Shown: positions 55,737-64,000 of the stretch, one piece after another
How positions within the stretch are numbered: position 1 is the first letter of the stretch
Layout: every line of letters begins with the position of its first letter
Origin: Robertmurraya massiliosenegalensis JC6
GTDB taxonomy: Bacteria; Bacillota; Bacilli; Bacillales; Cytobacillaceae
Direction: 5' to 3'
Length of the DNA stretch: 64,000 bases
NCBI RefSeq assembly: GCF_000311725.1
Contig: NZ_HE978513.1
Span: 157,826 to 221,825, forward strand
Made by a program: the position numbers and the translations under genes
The notes under the pieces: model-generated
What the model saw: only the letters and a program-made list of their open reading frames with translations
Told to the model about the DNA's origin: nothing
Databases searched by the model: none

Positions 55737-57434
55737 ATGACGGTGGAAATTCAATTTGATTCATCATGGGTGGACGGTTTCTTTCAAAAAATTGAGGATG
55801 ATGGTCCTTGGGGCAGTTGGGACTTATATAAGCTTGCGATCGAAGTAGAAAATCATACAGTCATTGATGATTTTGAAGGATTACAGGCTCCTAAACATTT
55901 GCCACAATTGACACCTTTACCTCACCAACTAGAAGTAGCTAAGCGAGTAGTTGAAGATATGAATGGCAAAGCGATTTTAGCTGATGAGGTGGGATTAGGT
56001 AAGACGATCGAAGCCGGCTTAATTTTAAAAGAATATATGATTAGAGGCCTTGTAAAAAAAGCATTAATATTAGTTCCCGCTTCCCTTGTCACGCAATGGG
56101 CTAATGAATTAACGAGTAAATTTTATATTCCTGCGGTCGCACAAAAGAAAAGCTATGTTTGGGAACAATGTGATGTTGTCGTGTCATCGATAGACACCGC
56201 AAAGCGTAATCCTCACCGTGATATTATTTTTCAACAGGATTATGATCTCATTATTATCGATGAGGCTCACAAACTTAAAAATAACAAAACGAAAAACTAT
56301 GAATTTGTGCAAAGTTTAAAAAAGAAATTTTGCCTATTGCTAACGGCTACCCCGATTCAAAATCGGATTAGCGAAATATTTAATCTTGTTTCCTTATTAA
56401 AGCCTGGTCATCTTGGCAACGAGACCGTCTTTTATGAAAAATACAAAAGGGATTCCCGTTCTTTAAATGACAATGAGCACTTAAAAGAGTTAGTGAACAA
56501 GGTGATGATTCGCAATCGTCGTGCTGATACAGGGATCGAATGGACGGATCGACATGTCGAAACGATTGCGATCGAATTTTCAAAGGAAGAGCAAGAATTA
56601 TATAATGCCATTTCTGAGCTAAGAAGAGAAGATAATTGGATGGCCACTAGCGCTTTTGCGATTATGACATTACAACGGGAGGCTTGTAGCAGTCGTGAGG
56701 CTGTCTTTGTGACATTAAGAAATATGCTGACAAAACAGGAAACACCCAGCCCTTCTTACCAGCAACAGATTCAATTTTTGATGGAAAAGGTACAGGCGGT
56801 ACAAAGCAATTCGAAAGCAGAGAAAGCATTAGACCTTATTAAAAAAATTGATGATAAAGTCATTATTTTTACAGAATATCGGGCAACTCAAATGTATCTC
56901 CAATGGTTTTTAAAACAAAACGGAATCACATCCGTACCGTTTCGCGGTGGATTTAAACGAGGAAAAAAAGATTGGATGCGGGAATTATTCCAAAAACACG
57001 CCCAAGTTTTAATTGCGACAGAAGCCGGCGGTGAAGGAATCAATCTTCAATTCTGTCACCATATTATCAACTTTGATTTGCCATGGAATCCCATGCGACT
57101 CGAACAACGGATTGGACGGATCCACCGTCTTGGACAAGAACAAGATGTCCACATCTACAATTTTGCCACAAAAGGGACAGTAGAAGAGCATGTCTTAAAA
57201 CTCCTTCATGAAAAAATATCATTATTTGAGAAAGTCGTAGGTGAACTTGATGACATTCTCTCTAAACTTGAATTTGGTAATTTTGAAGACTATTTAATCG
57301 ATATCTTTGGTCACTCTACATCAGAAGGAGAAATGAAAATTAAGATGGATAATTTGACGGCGATGATTCAATTTGCAGAAGAAATGAAAGGAAGTGAAGG
57401 GAATGCAGCAGCAGGAAATTCAACAATTTCTTAA
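55737..57434 (+). CDS. yqhH: SNF2-family helicase YqhH
   Basis: A 565-residue SNF2/Rad54-type ATPase. The motifs in order are DEVGLGKTIEAGLIL, IIIDEAHKLKN, LLLTATPIQNR, ATEAGGEGINLQ and RIGRIHRLGQ. It is predicted to remodel protein-nucleic acid complexes, perhaps RNA polymerase as RapA does. It is coupled to yqhG, whose start lies within its last codons. The ATG follows AAAAGGAG. Confidence 0.92.
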   Translation: MTVEIQFDSSWVDGFFQKIEDDGPWGSWDLYKLAIEVENHTVIDDFEGLQAPKHLPQLTPLPHQLEVAKRVVEDMNGKAILADEVGLGKTIEAGLILKEYMIRGLVKKALILVPASLVTQWANELTSKFYIPAVAQKKSYVWEQCDVVVSSIDTAKRNPHRDIIFQQDYDLIIIDEAHKLKNNKTKNYEFVQSLKKKFCLLLTATPIQNRISEIFNLVSLLKPGHLGNETVFYEKYKRDSRSLNDNEHLKELVNKVMIRNRRADTGIEWTDRHVETIAIEFSKEEQELYNAISELRREDNWMATSAFAIMTLQREACSSREAVFVTLRNMLTKQETPSPSYQQQIQFLMEKVQAVQSNSKAEKALDLIKKIDDKVIIFTEYRATQMYLQWFLKQNGITSVPFRGGFKRGKKDWMRELFQKHAQVLIATEAGGEGINLQFCHHIINFDLPWNPMRLEQRIGRIHRLGQEQDVHIYNFATKGTVEEHVLKLLHEKISLFEKVVGELDDILSKLEFGNFEDYLIDIFGHSTSEGEMKIKMDNLTAMIQFAEEMKGSEGNAAAGNSTIS

Positions 57435-58197
57435 AAACTACTTTCAAGCAAACGGCTGTGACATTGTAGAGGAAACAGATGGATATATGACCGTACAATT
57501 AACGATCGAATTAGACAAGGAACTAATGAATCGACCTTTTTACTGGCATTATTTAGAAAAAACAGGTGGCGTTCCAAATCCGATGAAGCTTACCTTTATT
57601 ACCGATCAAAAAACAGCGCCTGAAAATATGAAAGGGGAGGTCATACATTTTGGCTCTCCTCGCTTACATCAAATCTTTCAATCAACAAAAAATTTAGCAG
57701 CTTATATTCGATTATATGAAAATCATCGCTTTGCTTCTGGACAACATGTCCCATTAAAACCATGGTTAGGCATCAATGTTCGCATCTCCTACCAATGTGA
57801 TCGTAAAAGAGATGTGTTTAAATCGCTCGGACTGCAGCTGATCAATGGGCAAATCGTGGAAAATTTCCATGAGCGTCTATTGAACTTACAGTTAACACCA
57901 AAAATCCCTGATTATTCGTTTACACTTTCACCACTGATTATGCCAAAAAGTGGTGTCTCAAGAATTGAGAATCAACTTGTGAAGGAGATTGAACAAGAGG
58001 AGCACATATGGGCAGACGAAGCCAGAGAAAGATGGAATAAAGACTTGCAGCTTTTAGAACATTTTTACGAAGATGAAGAGGAAAAAGGGGAAACATTCGA
58101 CAACGAAAAAAAAGCCCTCCAAGACCAATACGAACCGAAAGTGAAAATCTCAATCATCAATGGAGGACTCTTTTATTTAACTGAAGAAGCTGTATAA
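57403..58197 (+). CDS. yqhG: Conserved protein YqhG
   Basis: A 264-residue soluble protein without a domain I can name. It has an N-terminal FLKNYFQANGCDIVEE, a central LGINVRISYQCDRKRDVF and a Glu-rich helical part near the end. It matches B. subtilis YqhG in length and in its place behind yqhH, which suggests a partner of that helicase. The ATG overlaps yqhH by 32 bases. Confidence 0.85.
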   Translation: MQQQEIQQFLKNYFQANGCDIVEETDGYMTVQLTIELDKELMNRPFYWHYLEKTGGVPNPMKLTFITDQKTAPENMKGEVIHFGSPRLHQIFQSTKNLAAYIRLYENHRFASGQHVPLKPWLGINVRISYQCDRKRDVFKSLGLQLINGQIVENFHERLLNLQLTPKIPDYSFTLSPLIMPKSGVSRIENQLVKEIEQEEHIWADEARERWNKDLQLLEHFYEDEEEKGETFDNEKKALQDQYEPKVKISIINGGLFYLTEEAV

Positions 58198-58202
58198 GAA
58201 TA

Positions 58203-58230
58203 GAAGGTGCTTAATCTACCTTCTTTTCTT
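58203..58230 (+). terminator. Terminator after yqhG
   Basis: AGAAGGT pairs with ACCTTCT, followed by TTTCTTT. It overlaps the last codons of convergent yqzE. Confidence 0.55.
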
Positions 58231-58398
58231 TACGACATCTTTTAACGCATAGGGCAAGATCCCAAACCAACGAAACCAAAAGCCAGCCTTGCTTTCCTTT
58301 TTTTCTTGCTTTATCTTGATTCGCTCATCTTTTGGCTGATCAATATATTTTACAACCGTCTCGGTAATGTATTTCACATAATCATTTGTCTTCATCAT
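58216..58398 (-). CDS. yqzE: Small conserved protein YqzE
   Basis: A 60-residue basic protein (KTNDYVKYITETVVKYIDQP...WFRWFGILPYALKDV). It resembles YqzE, which follows the comG operon in B. subtilis. AGGAG precedes the double ATG. Function unknown; an amphipathic C-terminal segment could bind membrane. Confidence 0.8.
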   Translation of the reverse strand: MMKTNDYVKYITETVVKYIDQPKDERIKIKQEKKESKAGFWFRWFGILPYALKDVVKKRR

Positions 58399-58489
58399 GC
58401 AACACTCCTCACAAATTCTTCGTCAGTATGCAGTATATCCGAAAATGATCATTCTATTACCCAAAAGAATCATATGAGAAACAAGCAAA

Positions 58490-58867
58490 TTAATTACGTT
58501 CTAGCCATTTTACCATTTTTTCTATATGTTGATCATAATAACCGAAACCTTCGAGTTCTGCTCCTGAACTTGTGACCAACCGAAATAGAATTTGAAGTTG
58601 TGCGTTATCAAGTTCATTAATCTGATAAGTAACTGTGCCATTCTCAAAGTAGAAGATCCCAGTTCTCTCTACTTCCTCAGCATTGCTTAACTGATTCTCA
58701 ACTTTCTTTAAAGACTGCATAAACATAAACTGATTTCTTTCAAATTCAGCAAGTTCGAATTGAAAACTTTTCTCTATCGAATACTGATGAAAATGCACCG
58801 CCAAAAAACCGGTAAATAACAATAACACACAAAGAGTTACAGGAAACGTAAAACCTCTATCATTCAT
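58490..58867 (-). CDS. comGG: Competence minor pseudopilin ComGG
   Basis: A 125-residue protein that begins MNDRGFTFPVTLCVLLLF, a prepilin-like leader and hydrophobic helix without the usual Glu at +5, as typical for ComGG. It is last in the comG operon, overlapping comGF by four bases. Confidence 0.85.
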   Translation of the reverse strand: MNDRGFTFPVTLCVLLLFTGFLAVHFHQYSIEKSFQFELAEFERNQFMFMQSLKKVENQLSNAEEVERTGIFYFENGTVTYQINELDNAQLQILFRLVTSSGAELEGFGYYDQHIEKMVKWLERN

Positions 58868-59319
58868 CTAATCCCATCCCCATTCATTTCCGTCGTGCTA
58901 ATAAAAGGGTAGATGATAGCCACATTTGAACGCTTAAATAAATCGCTCACTTCAATTTTGATCCCACTTCCATATTTTTCAAAAGAAACAGCACGAACAT
59001 TTTGCAAGAGGACTTCATGACCTTTTCTATTCACTTGTCTTCTAAGGAGATTTTGATATTTTTGATAGGAAATCGTTTCATCCCCCCGAATTAAGGTTAA
59101 TTCTCCATTAAGCACATCTACAAAATCACTTGATTGAATCTCCTTCTTCGTCTGGCTAATAAACAATTCCCATTCCATTTTCTGTATTCTTGCTTCGATC
59201 CCATGATCGTTAAAAACAATTTGAAACAAGGGTGGGAGAAACGTGACCATTAAACAAAATAAAGAGAATGAAAAGAGCATCTCTAACATCGTAAATCCTT
59301 GTTCATTCAAGCCTCTCAC
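58864..59319 (-). CDS. comGF: Competence minor pseudopilin ComGF
   Basis: A 151-residue pseudopilin with the prepilin site NEQG/FTMLEMLFSFSLF and a ComGF C-terminal domain. I chose the GTG at 59319 behind AAAAGGA, inside the comGE 3' end. The longest frame (to 59352) would overlap comGE further, without a better site. Confidence 0.88.
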   Translation of the reverse strand: MRGLNEQGFTMLEMLFSFSLFCLMVTFLPPLFQIVFNDHGIEARIQKMEWELFISQTKKEIQSSDFVDVLNGELTLIRGDETISYQKYQNLLRRQVNRKGHEVLLQNVRAVSFEKYGSGIKIEVSDLFKRSNVAIIYPFISTTEMNGDGIR

Positions 59320-59632
59320 ATTTTTCCTTTTCTTGTTCGAAAGAATTCTCATATTTTACACACACCTTCACCGGTATATTGACCTCTTTCTCCCAAAAGA
59401 TTCTGAACCATTCATTTTCTCTTTTGATATCACCATTCTCAAAATCCCCTTCAAGCAAGTAACGATGAAGAGATTCATATAAGACATGATTTGCTGTTAT
59501 GTCTTTGTTCATATCTAGTGACTGTTTGCTGACATGAATATAAAGAGGAAGGAGCGTTAAACTTATTAGCATCCATACAGTGAGGGAAAGAAAAAGCTCG
59601 ACTAAGAAAAAACCGCTACATTTTTTTAACAT
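59303..59632 (-). CDS. comGE: Competence minor pseudopilin ComGE
   Basis: A 109-residue protein with prepilin site CSG/FFLVELFLSLTVW and a short polar domain. It overlaps comGD by 17 bases and comGF by 17. The assignment to ComGE rests mainly on position. Confidence 0.85.
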   Translation of the reverse strand: MLKKCSGFFLVELFLSLTVWMLISLTLLPLYIHVSKQSLDMNKDITANHVLYESLHRYLLEGDFENGDIKRENEWFRIFWEKEVNIPVKVCVKYENSFEQEKEKCERLE

Positions 59633-60071
59633 AGAATCTTCCCCGTCCTAACTGAAACATGAATTGATAGGCATCGTCATCGCCAATATAAAAGTACAAA
59701 GCGCCAATCGTGCTAATATTACCGTTTGAATAAAAATAAAAGGTTGTTTTTTGCGAACCAGGTATAACGTCTACATTGTTTGAGTAATCTCTTCTGATTA
59801 AGATCTCCCCATTTTGTTTACGTATATAGTAGAAGTATTGTGAAGGCATGAAGTTTACTCGTACGACCTTTTGATTTGTGATCGCATACTGCTGAGCATA
59901 AAGCAAGTCTGCTTTAAATTGGGGAATAAAAGACTGTCTTTCTTGTTGAAAATAATGGGGCTTTAATAAAAGAAAGGACAAAGACATCATGAGCAGAAAC
60001 ATACTTAAAACAAACAATGCCTCAATCATTGTAAACCCTTGTTCCTTATCTCGTTTCCATTTAGGTACCAC
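59616..60071 (-). CDS. comGD: Competence minor pseudopilin ComGD
   Basis: A 151-residue pseudopilin with prepilin site KEQG/FTMIEALFVLSMFL. The body contains a GspH-like segment (FKADLLYAQQYAITNQKVV). The start is a GTG at 60071, overlapping the comGC stop by 11 bases. Confidence 0.9.
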   Translation of the reverse strand: MVPKWKRDKEQGFTMIEALFVLSMFLLMMSLSFLLLKPHYFQQERQSFIPQFKADLLYAQQYAITNQKVVRVNFMPSQYFYYIRKQNGEILIRRDYSNNVDVIPGSQKTTFYFYSNGNISTIGALYFYIGDDDAYQFMFQLGRGRFYVKKM

Positions 60072-60450
60072 TGTCTACCTTACCTTCGGAATCAATAGTG
60101 ATTTTATCCCCATTTGGACAACTACTCTGTTCCGCCGTTAAATAACCTTTAGATTGAAGATTAACGATACTAATTGGCTCTGTGTTATTATCCATTTTAT
60201 AAGCTTGTACTTGTGCCTCTACCATTTTCTTTAACGCATCACAGCCTTTTGTATTAATGGTAGAATTGTGGGTTGTAATATTTGGAATTGTAATAATCAA
60301 TAGAACCGAAATGACGAGCAGGACGATCATCATCTCTATTAATGTGAAGGCATTTTGCTCGTTTATTTTTTTGACAGCTAAACGAGCATATTTACGATCA
60401 TTCTTTTTGCTCAAGGTAAAAGTTGACTGCCCTTTTAATTTTTTCAACAT
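60061..60450 (-). CDS. comGC: Competence major pseudopilin ComGC, long leader
   Basis: A 129-residue major pseudopilin. The conserved helix FTLIEMMIVLLVISVLLIITIPN and the paired cysteines (KGCDALKKMV and SSCPNGD) are as in B. subtilis ComGC. Two features are odd. The leader before the cleavage site is about 34 residues instead of about 5. The residue before Phe is Ala (NEQNA/FTL) instead of Gly. The ATG at 60450 follows AAAGGAG. I find no closer start with a ribosome-binding site. Confidence 0.9.
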   Translation of the reverse strand: MLKKLKGQSTFTLSKKNDRKYARLAVKKINEQNAFTLIEMMIVLLVISVLLIITIPNITTHNSTINTKGCDALKKMVEAQVQAYKMDNNTEPISIVNLQSKGYLTAEQSSCPNGDKITIDSEGKVDSGT

Positions 60451-60466
60451 GCTCTGTTTCTCCTTT

Positions 60467-61501
60467 CTAAAATCCATCTAATAGTTGGAACATTGGTAAT
60501 AGAATCGCTAAATACATCGAAACAATGACGAGCCCGATGAGCGAATACAAAAGGGGTTGAATGATTCTGAACCACTTTTCTGTTTTGTTTTCTAATTTTT
60601 CAAGACAATGCTTGCTAAAGAAAAGAAGCTCATCGGAAATTTTGCCATTTTCCTGACCATGTTTCACGATAAAAGAAAGCTCTTTTTCAAAAATAGGGTA
60701 CTCCTTCAAAACTTGCGCAAATGACTCTCCCTTCATTAGATACTGTTGTATTTCTTTTCCCAATTGCTTATAAAATGGGCTTTGCACATGTGTCTCAAAC
60801 AGCTTTAACGCTTCTTGAATGGAAAGACCACCAGCTAATAAATAGCTGAGCTGTATACTAAAATAATGGGTTATGAACAAGCGATAAAAGGAACCTAGGA
60901 AAGGAAATTTAGACATTAGCGTTCTTTGTTCAATAGGAAGGAGTCTCCGGAAAGTCATAAAATAGTAACCAAGTGCGAGGGAGCTAAATAAAAGGAATAC
61001 TAGGAGCAAAAGAGGAAAGATATCTCCGATCAATGCAACCATTTTCATAAAAATGTTCGGGGATAGATTCATCAAGTGAAACAATGTCGTATATTGTGGA
61101 AGCAATACTCGCTCCACAAATCCAAACAAAAATAAAGTGATCACAATCAATATAAGTGGATATACAAGAAGTTTTTTTAGTTTTTCGAGATCCCCCTGTC
61201 TTTTCGTAACCATGGCACTGCCTTCAATAAAGGCATCGGCTAATGAACCATGTTCTTCTGCAAAATATACATAGCCAATAAGCGTTTTGTTAAACCTGAG
61301 ATTTTGCAGGATTAGATGAAAGCTATGTCCTTCTCTTAAATCGATTAGTGCTTTAGCAACTTCTTCCTGTTGCCCTTTTCTCATCTGATAAGTTAATGAA
61401 TGTATCGCTTCAGCAAGTGGGTAACCTCTCGCTAATAGTTCACCTGTCTTTTTTAGAAAATCAGCCTGCTCCTTAATCGTCCATTTACGTGTTTTCATCA
61501 T
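60467..61501 (-). CDS. comGB: Competence pilus platform protein ComGB
   Basis: A 344-residue GspF-family polytopic protein with two homologous helical halves and membrane spans near 112-135, 160-185 and 315-340. It anchors pseudopilus assembly. It overlaps comGA by 17 bases. Confidence 0.93.
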   Translation of the reverse strand: MMKTRKWTIKEQADFLKKTGELLARGYPLAEAIHSLTYQMRKGQQEEVAKALIDLREGHSFHLILQNLRFNKTLIGYVYFAEEHGSLADAFIEGSAMVTKRQGDLEKLKKLLVYPLILIVITLFLFGFVERVLLPQYTTLFHLMNLSPNIFMKMVALIGDIFPLLLLVFLLFSSLALGYYFMTFRRLLPIEQRTLMSKFPFLGSFYRLFITHYFSIQLSYLLAGGLSIQEALKLFETHVQSPFYKQLGKEIQQYLMKGESFAQVLKEYPIFEKELSFIVKHGQENGKISDELLFFSKHCLEKLENKTEKWFRIIQPLLYSLIGLVIVSMYLAILLPMFQLLDGF

Positions 61502-62546
61502 CGATAATCCATCTCTTGTATTCTGATTCCTTTATAAAACCTAGTGCAATTCCCTTACTGATGATACTTTTCAGTTTTTTATACGAATTTTGATTTTGAC
61601 CGTGAATCACGTCCATTAATGCATTCCCCGTTAATAATTCAAATACACTCGCTCTTTTCAATTGGCTATTTGAAAAACAATGTGGTGAACATACATCTCC
61701 TTGACAATAGGGACACTCTAATTCCACTAATCTTTGTGCTGCTACTGCAATCAGCGTTTGTTCTACTTCTAGCCTATCGACACCAAATTCCAGCAATCGA
61801 TAAATCGCTCCTTTCGCATCTCTTGTATGCATCGTGCTTAGCACGAGATGCCCTGTGAGGGCTGCCCGAACGGCTATTTTCGCCGTTTCACTATCTCTGA
61901 TTTCACCGACCATAATGATGTCTGGGTCATGTCGCAGTATCGCTTTTAAGCCTGTAGAATAGGTAACACCAGCCTTCTCATTTACTTGCACTTGCAAAAC
62001 TGATTCATTTTCTTTTTCAACGGGGTCCTCAAGTGTAATCACACTGCGGTTAAAAATGTGGGAGGTCTCATCTAATAAAGAGTACAATGTGGTCGTTTTA
62101 CCAGATCCGGTCGGTCCAGTAAAGAGGATCAAACCATGAGCATGATTTAAGAGAGCGAGCAGTTTCATCGTCGCATCAGGGAAAAGTGAAACTTTGTAAA
62201 AAGGGATTTGTTCTTGCTGAGGAAGAATTCGAATAACAAGACTTTCTTTTTGATTAGCAGGTAAAGTGGATAAGCGAAGTCCAACATTGTGCTTATTTAC
62301 TGTCACGGAAAATGCCCCACTTTGAGGACGTCTTTTTTCTCCAATATCCATTGATGCAGTGAATTTAAAATGAGAGATTAATCGTTCACAATCTTCTTTC
62401 GGCAAATGGTATCTAGGAATGAGCCTATTTGCCATCCTTAATTGTATCAGCGTATCGTCTCTCCGAGGAATGATATGAATGTCTGATGCATGGTTCTTTA
62501 CAGCATCCTTTACAATTCTCTCAGCTAACATTTCAATTGATTTCAC
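61485..62546 (-). CDS. comGA: Competence pilus assembly ATPase ComGA
   Basis: A 353-residue GspE/PilB-type ATPase. It has Walker A FTGPTGSGKTTTLYSL, the Asp box VITLEDPVE, Walker B RHDPDIIMVGEIRD and the His box TGHLVLSTMHTRDA. It powers the pseudopilus used in DNA uptake. The first codon is GTG at 62546, though an ATG five codons in is possible. I found no perfect ComK box (AAAA-N5-TTTT pair) upstream. Confidence 0.93.
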   Translation of the reverse strand: MKSIEMLAERIVKDAVKNHASDIHIIPRRDDTLIQLRMANRLIPRYHLPKEDCERLISHFKFTASMDIGEKRRPQSGAFSVTVNKHNVGLRLSTLPANQKESLVIRILPQQEQIPFYKVSLFPDATMKLLALLNHAHGLILFTGPTGSGKTTTLYSLLDETSHIFNRSVITLEDPVEKENESVLQVQVNEKAGVTYSTGLKAILRHDPDIIMVGEIRDSETAKIAVRAALTGHLVLSTMHTRDAKGAIYRLLEFGVDRLEVEQTLIAVAAQRLVELECPYCQGDVCSPHCFSNSQLKRASVFELLTGNALMDVIHGQNQNSYKKLKSIISKGIALGFIKESEYKRWIIDDENT

Positions 62547-62748
62547 CTTATAGAAACACCACCTTTCATTTAATACATTTCTTAATTCGACACTTCACTC
62601 CTTTTTCCTGCAAAAAATTCATTGTTCACAAAATGTCTATAATTCTTTATTTATCAAACGGGATCGGACATCTTTTCAAAAGAAACAAGATCTGTTCATC
62701 ATTTAGACAAGTAAATGTGAACATTTTCTAAACTTATAGTGATTACAG

Positions 62749-62776
62749 TGTTAACCATTGTTTACTGTATTATAAT
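62749..62776 (+). promoter_or_regulatory. Promoter of the cysteine-containing HTH gene
   Basis: A perfect TATAAT at 62771-62776 with TGTTAA 16 bases upstream. An imperfect dyad (CAGTGTTAA...GTTTACTG) covers the -35 and spacer and may be an operator. The rest of 62547-62808 shows nothing certain. Confidence 0.55.
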
Positions 62777-62808
62777 GGGAATAAATCATGCGCCTCGAGG
62801 TGAATTTT

Positions 62809-63507
62809 GTGGAGAAGACATTAAAAATAACGAACGTACTATCGGATCCAACTCGTTACTATATTTATCAATACATTACAAAAAGGCATCAAGATGTAAC
62901 CGTTCAAGAAATAGCCGATAACTTTAATATCCACCCTAACGTAGCGAGACTACATTTATCCAAGCTTGAAGATGTTAATATGCTATTATCTGAAACGAAG
63001 AAAACAGGAAAAGGCGGAAGACCGAGTAGATTATATCGCCTCTCTGAGGACATCATTCAGTTAAACTTTCCATTCAGAGATTACCAGCTCCTCTCGAAAA
63101 TTGCGATGGAAACATTTATTCATCTTGGAGAAGCAGGCAAAAGAGCTTTGTATGAAACAGGAAAAAGATTTGGAACTGAAATGATCGAACAAGAAATGAC
63201 AAGGAACCAAGAGAGCTCGAATTTGTCTTTTGAGCAAAAGCTCCATTTTCTTAGAAGTGCAGCAACGATGGCTGGCTTTTATCCAGAATTTGAAGCAAAT
63301 GAAGATCATACGAAGATCTACTTCCAAATTTTCAATTGCCCATTTAAAGAAGTAGCACAAGAGCATACAAAAACAGTTTGTGAGACACACTATGAATTCT
63401 TACGAGGAATGTTTGAAGCCCTTTTTGAATCAGTAGACTTGATCGAAAAAGAAAATATGCTACACGGATGTAACTCTTGCTCGTATCATGCATTAGTTAC
63501 AAGTTAA
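62809..63507 (+). CDS. HTH regulator with C-terminal cysteine cluster
   Basis: A 232-residue regulator. An N-terminal winged helix (about 1-70, IADNFNIHPNVARLHLSKLE) is of the DeoR/ArsR type. The C-terminal part has cysteines in NCPFKEV, TVCETHYEF and GCNSCSYHAL, the first two 13 residues apart. This resembles SufR-like iron-sulfur or metal sensors. The ligand is not known. The GTG at 62809 follows GAGGTGAA. It is divergent from comGA, so it may regulate competence or itself. Confidence 0.8.
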   Translation: MEKTLKITNVLSDPTRYYIYQYITKRHQDVTVQEIADNFNIHPNVARLHLSKLEDVNMLLSETKKTGKGGRPSRLYRLSEDIIQLNFPFRDYQLLSKIAMETFIHLGEAGKRALYETGKRFGTEMIEQEMTRNQESSNLSFEQKLHFLRSAATMAGFYPEFEANEDHTKIYFQIFNCPFKEVAQEHTKTVCETHYEFLRGMFEALFESVDLIEKENMLHGCNSCSYHALVTS

Positions 63508-63563
63508 AAATATCCCTATAGGACGTTCCACAAGAATTGAACAGGTGCGATAATTTAATAATG

Positions 63564-63600
63564 AAAACTGGCTTCTCACTCTAGGGTGACGCTAGTTTTT
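63564..63600 (+). terminator. Terminator after the HTH gene
   Basis: AAACTGGC pairs with GCTAGTTT with one mismatch; an inner TCAC/GTGA extends it, and TTTT follows. Confidence 0.65.
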
Positions 63601-63644
63601 CCTACATATGATGTATGCGTTCACTTTTTTGAAACAAACTAATA

Positions 63645-63673
63645 TTTACTTTTCATTACCGTTTACTTATAAT
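63645..63673 (+). promoter_or_regulatory. SigA promoter of yqgY
   Basis: TTTACT and a perfect TATAAT with 17-base spacing. The predicted start is about 33 bases before the ATG. Confidence 0.65.
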
Positions 63674-63713
63674 ATGGTAGTGATGGACTTATAGGAAAAA
63701 GGAGGATATATCT

Positions 63714-63956
63714 ATGGATCGTATGTACAGAGTGATGGGATTCTGGACTGGCATTTTCGCCATTATGTTTTTCTTAGGTGATATGTACATAACATCTCTA
63801 ATTTTCTTTGGTCAAACAGGATTTTTCGTATTGTTAAGCTACCTGAAACTAACTGAGCGTATGTATATTTATATTTTTGGGGCATACTTAACTGTCTTTT
63901 TCGTAGGATTTACCTACTATACGACATTCCTAATGACTCCTGGAGTGGGCCACTAA
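63714..63956 (+). CDS. yqgY: DUF2626 membrane protein
   Basis: An 80-residue protein with three hydrophobic segments (about 7-23, 27-43 and 50-72) and Tyr-rich loops. It belongs to the small YqgY/DUF2626 family found near comG in Bacillus. The ATG follows AAAGGAGG. Function unknown. Confidence 0.85.
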   Translation: MDRMYRVMGFWTGIFAIMFFLGDMYITSLIFFGQTGFFVLLSYLKLTERMYIYIFGAYLTVFFVGFTYYTTFLMTPGVGH

Positions 63957-64000
63957 GAGCTCGCTAGCACTTATTTTTTCTTATATAAAAAAAGCGATGG

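Noticed and set aside
62547..62748. ComK box before comGA
   Set aside because: A/T-rich runs exist, but no AAAA-N5-TTTT pair with correct spacing was found.
63957..64000. Terminator after yqgY
   Set aside because: A and T runs can pair weakly, but the window ends before a convincing stem.

Overview
The window comes from a low-GC, endospore-forming member of the Bacillaceae (Bacillus in the broad sense). It carries spo0A, spoIVB and the whole spoIIIA operon, a comG competence operon, an amyloid matrix locus of the TasA/TapA/SipW type, and a gene order that follows the B. subtilis yqg-yqh-yqi-bkd segment over most of its length. Nearly all genes are on the minus strand. No rRNA, tRNA, CRISPR array or intact transposase gene was found.

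Layout. 1-10.4 kb: the start of mutB, then mutA (methylmalonyl-CoA mutase), and the branched-chain keto-acid operon ptb-bcd-buk-lpdV-bkdAA-bkdAB-bkdB. A -24/-12 (SigL) promoter and a tandem 17-bp repeat lie upstream, and the activator gene bkdR follows. Together these turn Leu/Ile/Val into acyl-CoAs, acyl phosphates and, through propionyl-CoA, succinyl-CoA. 12.7-18 kb: an accessory surface locus holding calY/tasA, tapA, sipW, a wall-anchored protein with TasA-like motifs and an LPDTA sorting signal, a class D sortase and a secreted repeat protein, with a SinR-like palindrome in the divergent control region. 18-24 kb: glycerophosphodiesterase, spo0A (SigH promoter and 0A boxes), spoIVB, recN, argR. 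24-33 kb: tlyA, dxs, ispA, xseB, xseA, nusB, an Asp23 protein, accC and accB. 33-34.7 kb: an inserted chemoreceptor-like gene. 34.7-40.3 kb: spoIIIAA-AH under a SigE-type promoter. 40.4-51 kb: a SIMPL protein, efp, yqhT, yqhR, yqhP, yqhO, a B12-dependent ribonucleotide reductase split by a group I intron that encodes an HNH endonuclease, lipM and yqhL. 51-55.5 kb: gcvT-gcvPA-gcvPB behind a tandem glycine riboswitch. 55.7-64 kb: yqhH, yqhG, yqzE, the comG operon, a cysteine-containing HTH regulator and yqgY.

Two things stand out beyond ordinary core genes. The first is the amyloid-plus-sortase locus. Its LPDTA protein shares two motifs with the fibre protein, which suggests a covalent wall anchor or nucleator for a TasA-type fibre. 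The second is a family of non-autonomous, MITE-like repeats of about 175-193 bp, with imperfect terminal inverted repeats and 8-bp target duplications. There are four complete copies and at least two fragments. An internal hairpin is kept in one diverged copy through paired base changes.

Start sites were chosen from ribosome-binding sites and family lengths, so several genes begin inside the longest open frame. Two non-obvious cases are spoIIIAD, which appears to start at ATT, and mutA, whose longest frame runs back into a MITE.
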